From the NCBI GenBank assembly GCA_945906975.1, contig CAMDRY010000013.1, positions 1 through 22,406 on the forward strand: 22,406 nt of DNA, given 5' to 3'. Positions 1-6,438 of the stretch are shown piece by piece. Each line of letters begins with the position of its first letter. Positions within the stretch are counted from its first letter, which is position 1. Source of the stretch: Bordetella parapertussis (GTDB lineage Bacteria; Pseudomonadota; Gammaproteobacteria; Burkholderiales; SG8-39). A program made the position numbers and the translations under genes. The notes beneath the pieces are model-generated. The model was not told where the DNA came from. It ran no database searches and was given only the letters and a program-made list of their open reading frames with translations.

Positions 1-236
1 AACGTCTGGCTTGCCGGGTCGAAGCGGGCAATCTTGTTACCGGACATCACCGCAATGTAAATGCTGCCATCGGGCGCCACGGCCGGGTCGCGTGCAAAGC
101 GCTGGGTTGGCAACGGCCACTCGCTTATTTTGCCCGAAGGCTCGCGCGCACCCGGCGTAACCCCGTAATTGGAGCCGCCGGCGAATGCCAATGCAGGCAG
201 AACAAAACTTAAAATCGGAATCAACCATCGTGTCAT
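1..236 (-). CDS. Virginiamycin B lyase-like (Vgb/SMP-30-type) beta-propeller protein, partial
   Basis: Only the first 78 codons are inside the window; the gene continues past base 1. The minus-strand ATG at 236 opens a signal peptide of about 19 residues (positive MTRW start, hydrophobic core, Ala-Phe-Ala end), so the product is probably periplasmic. The mature part begins with a propeller-blade pattern: KISEWPLPTQRFARDPAVAP, then DGSIYIAV, then NKIARFDP. This 'DGSIYIA...NKIARFDP' blade is what Vgb (streptogramin lyase-like) and SMP-30/gluconolactonase proteins show. In most environmental bacteria such proteins have no proven antibiotic role, so the call is a fold-level one. No clear Shine-Dalgarno is seen. 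It could also be another NHL/PQQ-type propeller. Confidence 0.6.
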   Translation of the reverse strand, partial: MTRWLIPILSFVLPALAFAGGSNYGVTPGAREPSGKISEWPLPTQRFARDPAVAPDGSIYIAVMSGNKIARFDPASQT

Positions 237-320
237 TGGACGACCTAAGCTGAAAGTGAGACAAGTAGTGTGTCAGCCTTGCCCCCTTTGTTCTGGTCAG
301 CAAAAACCCGGCATCACGTC

Positions 321-353
321 TTGTCCAAATCCTGTCCAAATGAAAATGGACAA
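321..353. repeat. TGTCCA direct and inverted repeat cluster downstream of tRNA-Arg
   Basis: TGTCCAAAT occurs twice, 11 bp apart (322-330 and 333-341), and is followed by the inverted copy TGGACA (347-352). TTGTCCA at 321-327 and TGGACAA at 347-353 form a longer inverted pair. A further small palindrome, GAAAAGC-AG-GCTTTTC, lies at 367-382. The cluster sits 56-88 bp beyond the 3' end of the tRNA. The rest of the gap between the lyase gene and the tRNA shows no gene. The function is unknown; arm-type or operator sites are possible. Confidence 0.5.
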
Positions 354-408
354 AAACCGGACGAGTGAAAAGCAGGCTTTTCGACGGGGCTTGATTTGAT
401 TGTAGTAG

Positions 409-485
409 TGGTGCGCCCAGCAGGAGTCGAACCTGCGACCTTTGGTTTCGGAAACCAACACTCTATCCAACTGAGCTATGGGCGC
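409..485 (-). tRNA. tRNA-Arg (anticodon CCG)
   Basis: The minus strand folds into a complete 77-nt cloverleaf. The 7-bp acceptor is GCGCCCA/TGGGCGC, the D-arm GCTC/GAGT, the anticodon stem TTGGT/ACCAA around loop TTCCGAA, and the T-arm GCAGG-TTCGACT-CCTGC. The discriminator is A and CCA is encoded at 409-411. The anticodon CCG reads the arginine codon CGG. The gene lies between the lyase-like gene and the divergent cytochrome gene. The 3' flank has no U-rich intrinsic terminator, only small hairpins. Confidence 0.97.
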
Positions 486-523
486 GAGACCCGCAGTTTA
501 CGTCTTTTCCGGCTGTCGTGCCT

Positions 524-551
524 GTTACATAGCGGCTGCAGCGTTTTCCAA
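524..551 (-). promoter_or_regulatory. Possible promoter for tRNA-Arg
   Basis: On the minus strand, TTGGAA (plus 546-551) and TGTAAC (plus 524-529) are separated by 16 bp, each matching four of six sigma-70 positions. The start would fall about 30 nt before the tRNA 5' end. It overlaps the -35 region of the divergent cytochrome promoter. A second -10-like TAAACT (plus 495-500) is nearer the tRNA but has no good -35. This is a weak call. Confidence 0.3.
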
Positions 552-572
552 GCTCTTGTTTAACGGTATAAT
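545..572 (+). promoter_or_regulatory. Sigma-70 promoter of the cytochrome c gene
   Basis: A perfect -10 TATAAT is at 567-572, with TTTCCA at 545-550 as a 4-of-6 match to the -35 box, 16 bp apart. Transcription would start near 579, giving a leader of about 28 nt with AAGGAA just before the ATG at 607. Confidence 0.6.
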
Positions 573-606
573 TCGCCCTTTTTCAGCGGCCTTGAAGGAA
601 TATTCC

Positions 607-1137
607 ATGAGTGAAGACAAGCACGAGCACGAATCTCCGATCAAGACGCCGGGCCAGCTGATCACGGTAGTCGTGCTGTCGTTCCTCATCCCCATCGTTC
701 TCATTGTTATCCTCAGCCAACTCGTCACGACCGGCCCGAAAGCCGACCCGGCCGCGCTCAATGCCGACGCCATCGCGGAACGCCTTAAACCCTCGGCCAG
801 CGTGACGCTGATTGATGCGAGTGCGCCCAAGGTGCTGCGCGGCGGCGAAGAGGTTACAAAAACCGCCTGTATCGCCTGCCACGGCAGCGGTGCCGCCGGC
901 GCACCCAAGATCGGCGACAAGGCCGGCTGGGCGCCACGCCTGGCGCTAGGCCTCGACGGCCTGACCAAGTCAGCGATCAAGGGCAAGAACGCCATGCCGG
1001 CTCGCGGCGGCAATCCGGACATCGCCGACATCGAAATTGCCCGCGCCATTGTCTGGATGGCCAACCAGTCCGGCGCCAGCTTCAAGGAACCGGCAGCGCC
1101 GGCGGCCGCCAGCAAGGCCGCACCCGCTAAAAAGTAA
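607..1137 (+). CDS. Membrane-anchored cytochrome c5-like protein (monoheme)
   Basis: The 176-residue protein has a short His/Glu-rich cytoplasmic N-terminus, one transmembrane helix at about residues 18-41, and a periplasmic domain with one heme c site, CIACH at 88-92. The likely distal ligand is Met130, in the KNAMPARGG segment. This is the class I cytochrome c / c5 pattern, an electron carrier tied to the inner membrane. The tail is an Ala/Pro/Lys-rich low-complexity stretch. The ATG at 607 is preferred because AAGGAA precedes it and the promoter -10 at 567-572 lies upstream. The open frame extends back to 478, but that would run through the tRNA and the promoter. It is a one-gene unit closed by a terminator. 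The redox partner cannot be told from the sequence. Confidence 0.88.
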   Translation: MSEDKHEHESPIKTPGQLITVVVLSFLIPIVLIVILSQLVTTGPKADPAALNADAIAERLKPSASVTLIDASAPKVLRGGEEVTKTACIACHGSGAAGAPKIGDKAGWAPRLALGLDGLTKSAIKGKNAMPARGGNPDIADIEIARAIVWMANQSGASFKEPAAPAAASKAAPAKK

Positions 1138-1157
1138 TCGGCATCACGCCCATCCCG

Positions 1158-1189
1158 AAACGGGGCAGCTTGGCTGCCCCGTTTTTTTT
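1158..1189 (+). terminator. Rho-independent terminator after the cytochrome gene
   Basis: The GC-rich stem ACGGGGCAGC / GCTGCCCCGT (1160-1169 with 1173-1182, extendable by two A-T pairs) with a TTG loop runs straight into eight T residues. It is a textbook intrinsic terminator 22 bp after the stop codon. Confidence 0.95.
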
Positions 1190-1295
1190 GGCGTGTTAGG
1201 CTGAGCCCAGCTTGTGTCCGCATCGCGGCGCAGCAGGTGGGTGACTAGCGGGCCATCAGAGCCGAAGCAGCCTCGCCCATAAAGGAGAAACGAAC

Positions 1296-2306
1296 ATGAA
1301 ACTTTCACTCTTTACCGGCACGCTCTTCGCACTCACTCTTTGCGCCACGGCACACGCCCAGCAACCCATCGTCATCAAGTTCAGCCATGTCGTGGCCGAG
1401 AACACGCCCAAGGGCAAGGGCGCGATCAAATTCAAGGAGCTGGCCGAGGCCAAGACCAAGGGGCGCGTCAAAGTCGAGATCTACCCCAACAGCCAGTTAT
1501 ACAAGGATCGCGAAGAACTGGAGGCGCTGCAATTGGGCGCGGTGCAGATGCTGGCGCCCTCGGTCTCCAAGTTCGGGCCGCTCGGTGTGCGCCAGTTCGA
1601 GGTCTACGATCTGCCTTACATGTTCCCAACGCAGCTAGCGCTCGATCACGTTATCGACGGCCCGGTTGGCAAGGGCCTGTTCAAGCTGCTCGAGCCCAAA
1701 GAGATCATCGGCCTTGGTTACTGGAGCAACGGTTTCAAAGTGTTTTCAGCCAATCGCCCGATGCGAAAGCTGGATGACTTCAAGGGAATGAAAATCCGCA
1801 TCCAGTCCTCCAAGGTGCTTGAGGGCCAGATCAAGGCGCTGGGCGCAATCCCCCAGGTAATGGCTTTTTCCGAGGTCTACACGGCGCTGCAGCAGGGCGT
1901 GGTCGACGGTGAGGAAAACAGCATCTCGAACAAGTACACGCAAAAAATGCACGAGGTGCAAAAACACCTCACGGTATCCGACCACGGGGTGATTATGTAC
2001 GCGGTGGTCGTCAACAAGAAATTCTGGGAAGGCCTGCCGGCCGATATCCGCAAGAACCTCGACGAGGCGATGACCGAGGCGAGCCACTACGAGCGCAGCA
2101 TCGCGCAAAAGGAAAACGACGACGCGCTGGAGAAAATAAAAGCCGCCAAAACGACCGAAATTTACATCCTGCCCAAAGCCGAGAAAGCCCTCTGGCGCAA
2201 GGCTATGATGCCGCTCTACCAGCAGTATGAGGGCGCGGTGGGCAAAGACACCATGCTGGCGATCGAAAAAATCGTTGAAGAAACCGAAAAGGCGGCGAAG
2301 AAATAA
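1296..2306 (+). CDS. dctP: TRAP transporter substrate-binding protein, DctP family
   Basis: This is the periplasmic receptor of a tripartite ATP-independent transporter that takes up organic acids using an ion gradient. The 336 residues begin with a clear signal peptide (cleavage after Ala-His-Ala, residue 21). The mature start, IVIKFSHVVAENTPKGKGA, and GYWSNGFKVFS (141-151) are typical of DctP. DFKGMKIRIQSS (161-172) contains Arg168, the position that usually clamps a substrate carboxylate, and is followed by GVVDGEEN (201-208). AAAGGAG at 1281-1287 is a strong ribosome site. dctQ and dctM follow. C4-dicarboxylates are the classic substrate, but other carboxylates cannot be excluded. Confidence 0.93.
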   Translation: MKLSLFTGTLFALTLCATAHAQQPIVIKFSHVVAENTPKGKGAIKFKELAEAKTKGRVKVEIYPNSQLYKDREELEALQLGAVQMLAPSVSKFGPLGVRQFEVYDLPYMFPTQLALDHVIDGPVGKGLFKLLEPKEIIGLGYWSNGFKVFSANRPMRKLDDFKGMKIRIQSSKVLEGQIKALGAIPQVMAFSEVYTALQQGVVDGEENSISNKYTQKMHEVQKHLTVSDHGVIMYAVVVNKKFWEGLPADIRKNLDEAMTEASHYERSIAQKENDDALEKIKAAKTTEIYILPKAEKALWRKAMMPLYQQYEGAVGKDTMLAIEKIVEETEKAAKK

Positions 2307-2313
2307 TCCCCGG

Positions 2314-2346
2314 CCAATGCGCGTCCAATGCGCGTCCAGTGCGCGG
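2314..2346 (+). repeat. Three 11-bp tandem units between dctP and dctQ
   Basis: CCAATGCGCGT occurs at 2314-2324 and again exactly at 2325-2335. A third copy, CCAGTGCGCGG (2336-2346), has two changes. It starts 8 bp after the dctP stop, in the 98-bp gap before dctQ. It may alter expression of the membrane subunits relative to the receptor or simply be a slippage product. Confidence 0.75.
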
Positions 2347-2404
2347 CCACGCTACAGCCCATCGCCGCTTAATCCCCTCCCCCACCTGCACATGACGGAC
2401 TCGC

Positions 2405-2947
2405 ATGTTCAACCGGCTGCTTGACCATCTGGAGGAATGGCTGGTCGCGAGCTTCATGGCCCTGGCGACCATCATCATCTTTGTCGCCGTGTTGCACCGC
2501 TATACCGCGTCCATTCCGTGGGTTTGGCAGTTCACCCAACACCTGAGCCTGACCTGGGCGCAGGAACTTTGCATCTACCTGTTTATCTGGATGGCCAAGT
2601 TCGGCGCCGCTTACGGCGTGCGCACCGGCATCCATGTCGGTGTGGATGTCATCATTCGCGCCCTCTCGCCGGGCAAGCAGCGCTTCTGGGTGAGCTTCGG
2701 GCTGCTCGCCGGCGCGTTTTTCACCGGCATCATCGCCTGGCTGGGCGCGCTGTTCGTCATGCGCATACGCGGCCTTGGGCAGGTGTCCCCTGACCTTGAA
2801 ATGCCCATGTGGATCATCTATCTGGCGGTGCCGCTCGGTTCCTCGCTGATGTGCTACCGGTTTATCCAGGTGGCATGGAACTACTTGGCAACCGGCTATC
2901 TCCCTTCGCATAACCACGCCGCTGTGGAAGGCCTGCACTCCGAATGA
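2405..2947 (+). CDS. dctQ: TRAP transporter small permease subunit, DctQ family
   Basis: The 180-residue inner-membrane protein has about four hydrophobic spans (roughly residues 15-33, 44-66, 92-115 and 135-155). The segment W-AQELCIYLFIWMAKFGAAYGVR is the hallmark DctQ stretch following the first helix, and the GIHVGVDV motif is also typical. It pairs with DctM to form the membrane part of the TRAP system. Its last codons overlap the dctM start by 4 bp (ATGA at 2944-2947), implying translational coupling. The ATG at 2405 has no strong ribosome site. Confidence 0.9.
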   Translation: MFNRLLDHLEEWLVASFMALATIIIFVAVLHRYTASIPWVWQFTQHLSLTWAQELCIYLFIWMAKFGAAYGVRTGIHVGVDVIIRALSPGKQRFWVSFGLLAGAFFTGIIAWLGALFVMRIRGLGQVSPDLEMPMWIIYLAVPLGSSLMCYRFIQVAWNYLATGYLPSHNHAAVEGLHSE

Positions 2948-4236
2948 ACGGCTGGATCATCTTTCCATTGCTGATCGTACTCATGCTCACCGGCATGCCA
3001 ATCTCGATCGCGCTAGGTCTGACCGTACTCGCGTTCCTGTTCTTCATGACCAACATCCCGATCGAATTGGTGTCGCAGCGCCTGTTCACCGGGCTGGACC
3101 AGTTCGCCATCATGGCGATTCCGTTTTTCATTTTGGCCGGCACCTTCCTCACCCACGGCGGTGTGGCGCGGCGCATGATCCGCTTCGCCACCGCGCTGGT
3201 GGGCCACTGGCACGGCGGCCTCGCCATAGGCGGGGTGTTTGCCTGCGCGCTGTTTGCCGCCGTATCCGGTTCAAGCCCGGCGACCGTGGTGGCCATAGGA
3301 ACCATCCTGATCCCGGCCATGGAAAAACAGGGCTATCCGAGAAAATTCGGCGTCGGCGCCATCGGCACGGCCGGCGCGCTGGGCATCCTGATTCCACCAT
3401 CCATCGTAATGGTGATTTACTCGGTCTCGACCAACACCAGTGTCGGCAAGCTGTTCATCGCCGGCATCATCCCGGGCATCCTGCTCGCCGCGCTGCTGAT
3501 GGGCATCACCTGGCTGGTGGCCAAACGGCGCGACTATCCGCGCATGAAGCGCGCCAGCCCGGGCGAGGTCTGGACGGCGTTTCGCGAAGCGATCTGGGGG
3601 CTGGCACTGATCTTTGTGGTCATCGGCGGCATTTACGGCGGGGTATTCACGCCCACCGAGGCGGCGGCGGTGAGCGCGGTATATGCCTTCGTCGTCGCGG
3701 TGTTCATCTACAAAGACCTCAAGCTGTCGGAGGTGCCCAAGGTGTTGCTCGCCTCGGCCAACATGAGCGCGATGCTGCTCTACATCATCACCAACGCCAT
3801 CCTCTTCTCCTTTTTGCTCACCTCGGAGAACATCCCCCAGGAGATGGCGCAGTGGATCATCGACAAGCAGCTTTCGGTCTGGCTGTTCCTGCTCGGGGTC
3901 AACATCCTGCTGCTCATCGCCGGCAACTTCATGGAACCGACCTCGATTGTGCTGCTGCTCGCGCCCATCCTGTTCCCGGTGGCGATGAAACTGGGCATCG
4001 ACCCGATCCACTTTGGCATCGTCATGGTGATCAACATGGAGGTCGGCCTGATCCACCCACCGGTCGGACTCAACCTGTATGTGGCAAGTGGTATCGCCAA
4101 GATGGGCCTGACCGAGACCACCATCGCGTTTGCGCCGTGGATCGTGGTGATGGTGCTCTACCTTCTGCTGATCACCTACGTGCCTGAGATCGCCACCTGG
4201 CTGCCCAACCTGATTTATGCCAAAGGCGGCGCCTGA
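2944..4236 (+). CDS. dctM: TRAP transporter large permease subunit, DctM family
   Basis: The 430-residue polytopic membrane protein of the ion transporter superfamily forms the transport channel of the TRAP system. Family hallmarks are the N-terminal PISIALGLTV-like helix, AVSGSSPATVVAIGTI, GTAGALGILIPPSIVMVIY, GGIYGGVFTPTEAAAVS, and the C-terminal VGLIHPPVGLNLYVASG. The length is normal for DctM (about 425-440). It is the last gene of the dctPQM unit. A loose inverted repeat (CTGGAAA/TTTCCAG, 4252-4282) follows but lacks a T-run, so no terminator is assigned. Confidence 0.95.
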   Translation: MNGWIIFPLLIVLMLTGMPISIALGLTVLAFLFFMTNIPIELVSQRLFTGLDQFAIMAIPFFILAGTFLTHGGVARRMIRFATALVGHWHGGLAIGGVFACALFAAVSGSSPATVVAIGTILIPAMEKQGYPRKFGVGAIGTAGALGILIPPSIVMVIYSVSTNTSVGKLFIAGIIPGILLAALLMGITWLVAKRRDYPRMKRASPGEVWTAFREAIWGLALIFVVIGGIYGGVFTPTEAAAVSAVYAFVVAVFIYKDLKLSEVPKVLLASANMSAMLLYIITNAILFSFLLTSENIPQEMAQWIIDKQLSVWLFLLGVNILLLIAGNFMEPTSIVLLLAPILFPVAMKLGIDPIHFGIVMVINMEVGLIHPPVGLNLYVASGIAKMGLTETTIAFAPWIVVMVLYLLLITYVPEIATWLPNLIYAKGGA

Positions 4237-4318
4237 ACACCCGCACACTGACTGGAAATCCGCGCCAGACAAGGCTTTCCAGCCATCGGCAGTTATTTCA
4301 ACGGGGATTTTTCCTTGC

Positions 4319-4347
4319 CTGACTCCCTCGGGCGCATCGGCTACAAT
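4319..4347 (+). promoter_or_regulatory. Candidate promoter for gshB and the downstream PTS operon
   Basis: CTGACT (4319-4324) and TACAAT (4342-4347) are 17 bp apart and match four and five of six sigma-70 consensus bases. They lie about 45 bp before the chosen gshB start. Shared transcription from the TRAP genes is not excluded. Confidence 0.45.
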
Positions 4348-4389
4348 CGCAATCCATTGTAAGTGAGCACGCAGCCCGGTTTCCCGCGC

Positions 4390-5340
4390 ATGAAAATCCT
4401 GTTCATCGTCGACCCGCTCGACAGCCTGAAGATCTACAAAGACTCCACCTACACCATGATGGCCGAGGCGGCGACGCGCGGCCATGAACTGTATGTGATG
4501 CAGCAAGAAGAGCTGCTGTGGAAGCGCGGCAAAGTGATGGGCATTACGCGCCAGATCACCTTGCGCAACCATGCCACGCCCTGGTACCGGCTCGACCCGA
4601 TGCTGGAAATGCCGCTGTCTGGGTTTGACGCCGTACTGATGCGCAAGGACCCGCCCTTCGACATGGAGTACGTCACCTCGACCTGGCTGCTTGAGCAGGC
4701 GCAGCGCGAGGGCGCCAGGGTGTTCAACGACCCGCGCGCGGTGCGTGACCACAACGAGAAGTTTGCCATCGCGCAGTTCCCGCAATTCACCGTGCCCACC
4801 GTGGTCACGCGCTCGGCCAGCCAGCTGCAGGCCTTTATCGACGAGCATCAGGATGTCATCCTCAAACCCCTGGACGGTATGGGTGGAAGCCAGATATTCC
4901 GCGCCCGCGCCAATGACCCCAACCGCAACGTGATTGTCGAGACGCTGTTGCATGAAGGGATGCGCAACGTCATGGCCCAGCGCTACATCCCGGAAATCGT
5001 CAACGGCGACAAGCGCGTGCTGCTCATCGCAGGCAAACCGGTGCCCTATTGCCTCGCCCGCATCCCGAAAGAAGGCGAAACGCGCGGCAACCTCGCCGCC
5101 GGGGGCCGCGGCGAAGCGCGTGAATTGACAGCGCACGATCGCAAGATTGCCGAGGCGCTCGGGCCTGAGCTGATGCGCCGCGGCCTGCTGCTGGTGGGGC
5201 TTGATGTCATCGGTGAAAACCTGACCGAAATCAACGTCACCAGCCCCACCTGCTTTCGCGAAATCATGGACCAGACCGGTTGTAATGTCGCCGGCCTGAT
5301 GCTCGACGCACTGGAAGCCGCCTGCGGGAAAAAGGCTTGA
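4390..5340 (+). CDS. gshB: Glutathione synthetase
   Basis: This ATP-grasp ligase joins gamma-glutamylcysteine and glycine to make glutathione in the cytosol. The 316 residues equal the length of the E. coli enzyme and align with it from the first residues (MKILFIVDPLDSLKIYKDST). Conserved blocks are VLMRKDPPFDMEYV, DVILKPLDGMGGSQIFR (ATP-binding loop), PYCLARIPKEGETRGNLAAGGRG and LTEINVTSPTCFREI. The ATG at 4390 is chosen over the in-frame GTG at 4363 because it reproduces the family N-terminus. The stop overlaps the next gene by 4 bp. gshA is not in the window. Confidence 0.97.
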   Translation: MKILFIVDPLDSLKIYKDSTYTMMAEAATRGHELYVMQQEELLWKRGKVMGITRQITLRNHATPWYRLDPMLEMPLSGFDAVLMRKDPPFDMEYVTSTWLLEQAQREGARVFNDPRAVRDHNEKFAIAQFPQFTVPTVVTRSASQLQAFIDEHQDVILKPLDGMGGSQIFRARANDPNRNVIVETLLHEGMRNVMAQRYIPEIVNGDKRVLLIAGKPVPYCLARIPKEGETRGNLAAGGRGEARELTAHDRKIAEALGPELMRRGLLLVGLDVIGENLTEINVTSPTCFREIMDQTGCNVAGLMLDALEAACGKKA

Positions 5341-5744
5341 GCGCGCAAACGCCTGCCGCAACACCGTTCGCCTCGGGCGCGCTGTTGGCCGCGGCCCTGC
5401 TGTTCGCAGCGCCCGGTTCTGTATGGGCACAGAGCTCCGCGCAGGCCGAGCTTGACTCGGCGCTTGAACTCTACACAGCGCGTCTGTTTTATTCGATCGC
5501 ACGTTTTCGCACCACGCCGCCGGAGGGCATCACCCGCTACACCGAGGGCATCGTGCAGCTTCGCATCGACATCGGCGCAAACGGCATGCTGGAGCGCCAT
5601 ACCCTGCTGCGCGGCTCGGGAAACGGTACGCTCGACCAGCATGCGATCAACATCCTGCAAAGTGCCGTGCCGCAGACCGCAATTCCCAGCGGACTGCGCA
5701 ACCGCCCCTTCTATATCGCGATCACCATTGATTTCAGCTCATAA
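5337..5744 (+). CDS. Small TonB C-terminal-domain protein
   Basis: The 135-residue product has a hydrophobic N-terminus of about 20 residues ending at Val-Trp-Ala-Gln, which looks like a signal peptide or anchor. A TonB C-terminal-like fold follows at about residues 50-135: FYSIARFRTTPPEGIT, then GIVQLRIDIGANGMLERHTL, LDQHAINIL, and a final RPFYIAITIDF strand. The usual proline-rich periplasm-spanning linker of a true TonB is missing, so energy transduction is doubtful. The start is most likely TTG at 5337, overlapping the gshB stop (TTGA), because the only in-frame ATG codons would remove the leader. No ExbB/ExbD is nearby. The family match is by pattern only. Confidence 0.7.
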   Translation: MSAQTPAATPFASGALLAAALLFAAPGSVWAQSSAQAELDSALELYTARLFYSIARFRTTPPEGITRYTEGIVQLRIDIGANGMLERHTLLRGSGNGTLDQHAINILQSAVPQTAIPSGLRNRPFYIAITIDFSS

Positions 5745-5774
5745 ACCCGCCCGCAATAAGCGCACAGGCAAGGC

Positions 5775-6182
5775 ATGATCGGCATTCTCATCATTTCCCA
5801 CGGTGCCTTTGGCGAAGCACTGATCCACAGCGCCAGCCATGTGCTGGGCAAGCGCCCGCTGCGGGTGCGCCAGGTCGGCGTGACCATGCACGATGACCCC
5901 GACGCCATGCTGCCGGTGGCGCAGGAACTGGTGAAACAACTCGATGATGGCGACGGCGTGCTGATCCTGTCGGACATGCTCGGCGCAACCCCCGCCAACC
6001 TGGCAACGCGGCTGCTCCAACCGGGCCACATCGAAGGGATCTCCGGCGTGAACCTGCCCATGCTCATACGCGCCCTCACCTACCGCGAAGAACCACTCGC
6101 GATAATCGTCGAAAAGGCAATCAGCGGCGGCACGGCCGGTGTGGTGCATCTCAATACGGACCAATGCAATGGCGCAAGCTGA
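5775..6182 (+). CDS. PTS IIA component, mannose (EIIA-Man) family
   Basis: The 135-residue cytosolic phosphocarrier has the family N-terminus MIGILIISHGAFGEAL, with His9 as the phosphorylated residue. The block GVLILSDMLGATPANLA (about residues 60-76) and the NLPML-IRAL segment are also typical. It accepts phosphate from HPr. Neither a IIB nor a IIC/IID subunit is adjacent, so it is more likely a regulatory phospho-acceptor than a sugar importer, as is usual in betaproteobacteria. The end overlaps ptsH by 14 bp. Confidence 0.92.
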   Translation: MIGILIISHGAFGEALIHSASHVLGKRPLRVRQVGVTMHDDPDAMLPVAQELVKQLDDGDGVLILSDMLGATPANLATRLLQPGHIEGISGVNLPMLIRALTYREEPLAIIVEKAISGGTAGVVHLNTDQCNGAS

Positions 6183-6438
6183 AGCCCAGATCATCAACAA
6201 ACTCGGACTGCACGCCCGCGCCTCGGCCAAGCTGACCAAGGTGGCAAGCAGCCATGCCTGCGAAGTCTGGCTGTCGCGCAACGGCCGGCGTGTCAACGCC
6301 AAAAGCATCATGGGCGTGATGATGCTTGCGGCGGGCAAGGGCAGCACCATACAGATCGAAACCACAGGCGACGGCGAGGAGGCGGCCCTGCAGGCCATTC
6401 TCTCCCTCATCGCCGAGCGCTTCGGGGAGGGCGAGTGA
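6169..6438 (+). CDS. ptsH: Phosphocarrier protein HPr
   Basis: The 89-residue protein has the active His15 in LGLHARASAKL and Ser46 in NAKSIMGVMML, the site used by HPr kinase/phosphorylase where that enzyme exists. It relays phosphate from enzyme I to IIA proteins. ATG 6169 lies inside the end of the IIA gene and reproduces the normal HPr start; the longer open frame from 6139 is only upstream read-through. The stop overlaps the next start (GTGA at 6435-6438). The presence of hprK elsewhere is inferred, not seen. Confidence 0.96.
   Translation: MAQAEAQIINKLGLHARASAKLTKVASSHACEVWLSRNGRRVNAKSIMGVMMLAAGKGSTIQIETTGDGEEAALQAILSLIAERFGEGE

Noticed and set aside
37..339. A 100-codon minus-strand open frame at the left edge
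   Set aside because: It is out of frame with the lyase-like gene, which has a signal peptide and blade motifs; this frame has neither.
478..606. Upstream extension of the cytochrome gene to 478
   Set aside because: It would start inside the tRNA and run across the TATAAT promoter; ATG 607 has a ribosome site and gives the normal N-terminus.
1188..1206. Possible sigma-54 promoter before dctP (TTGGCGTGTTAGGCTGAG)
   Set aside because: The GG and GC elements are 2 bp too close for the -24/-12 spacing, and part of it is the tail of the preceding terminator.
4252..4282. Inverted repeat CTGGAAA/TTTCCAG after dctM as a terminator
   Set aside because: The loop is 17 nt and no T-run follows.
3271..5502. 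A 743-codon open frame on the minus strand
   Set aside because: It lies antisense to dctM and gshB, both clear family members on the plus strand. Its translation is rich in His, Arg, Gln and Asp with no domain pattern, as expected from the complement of high-GC coding DNA.
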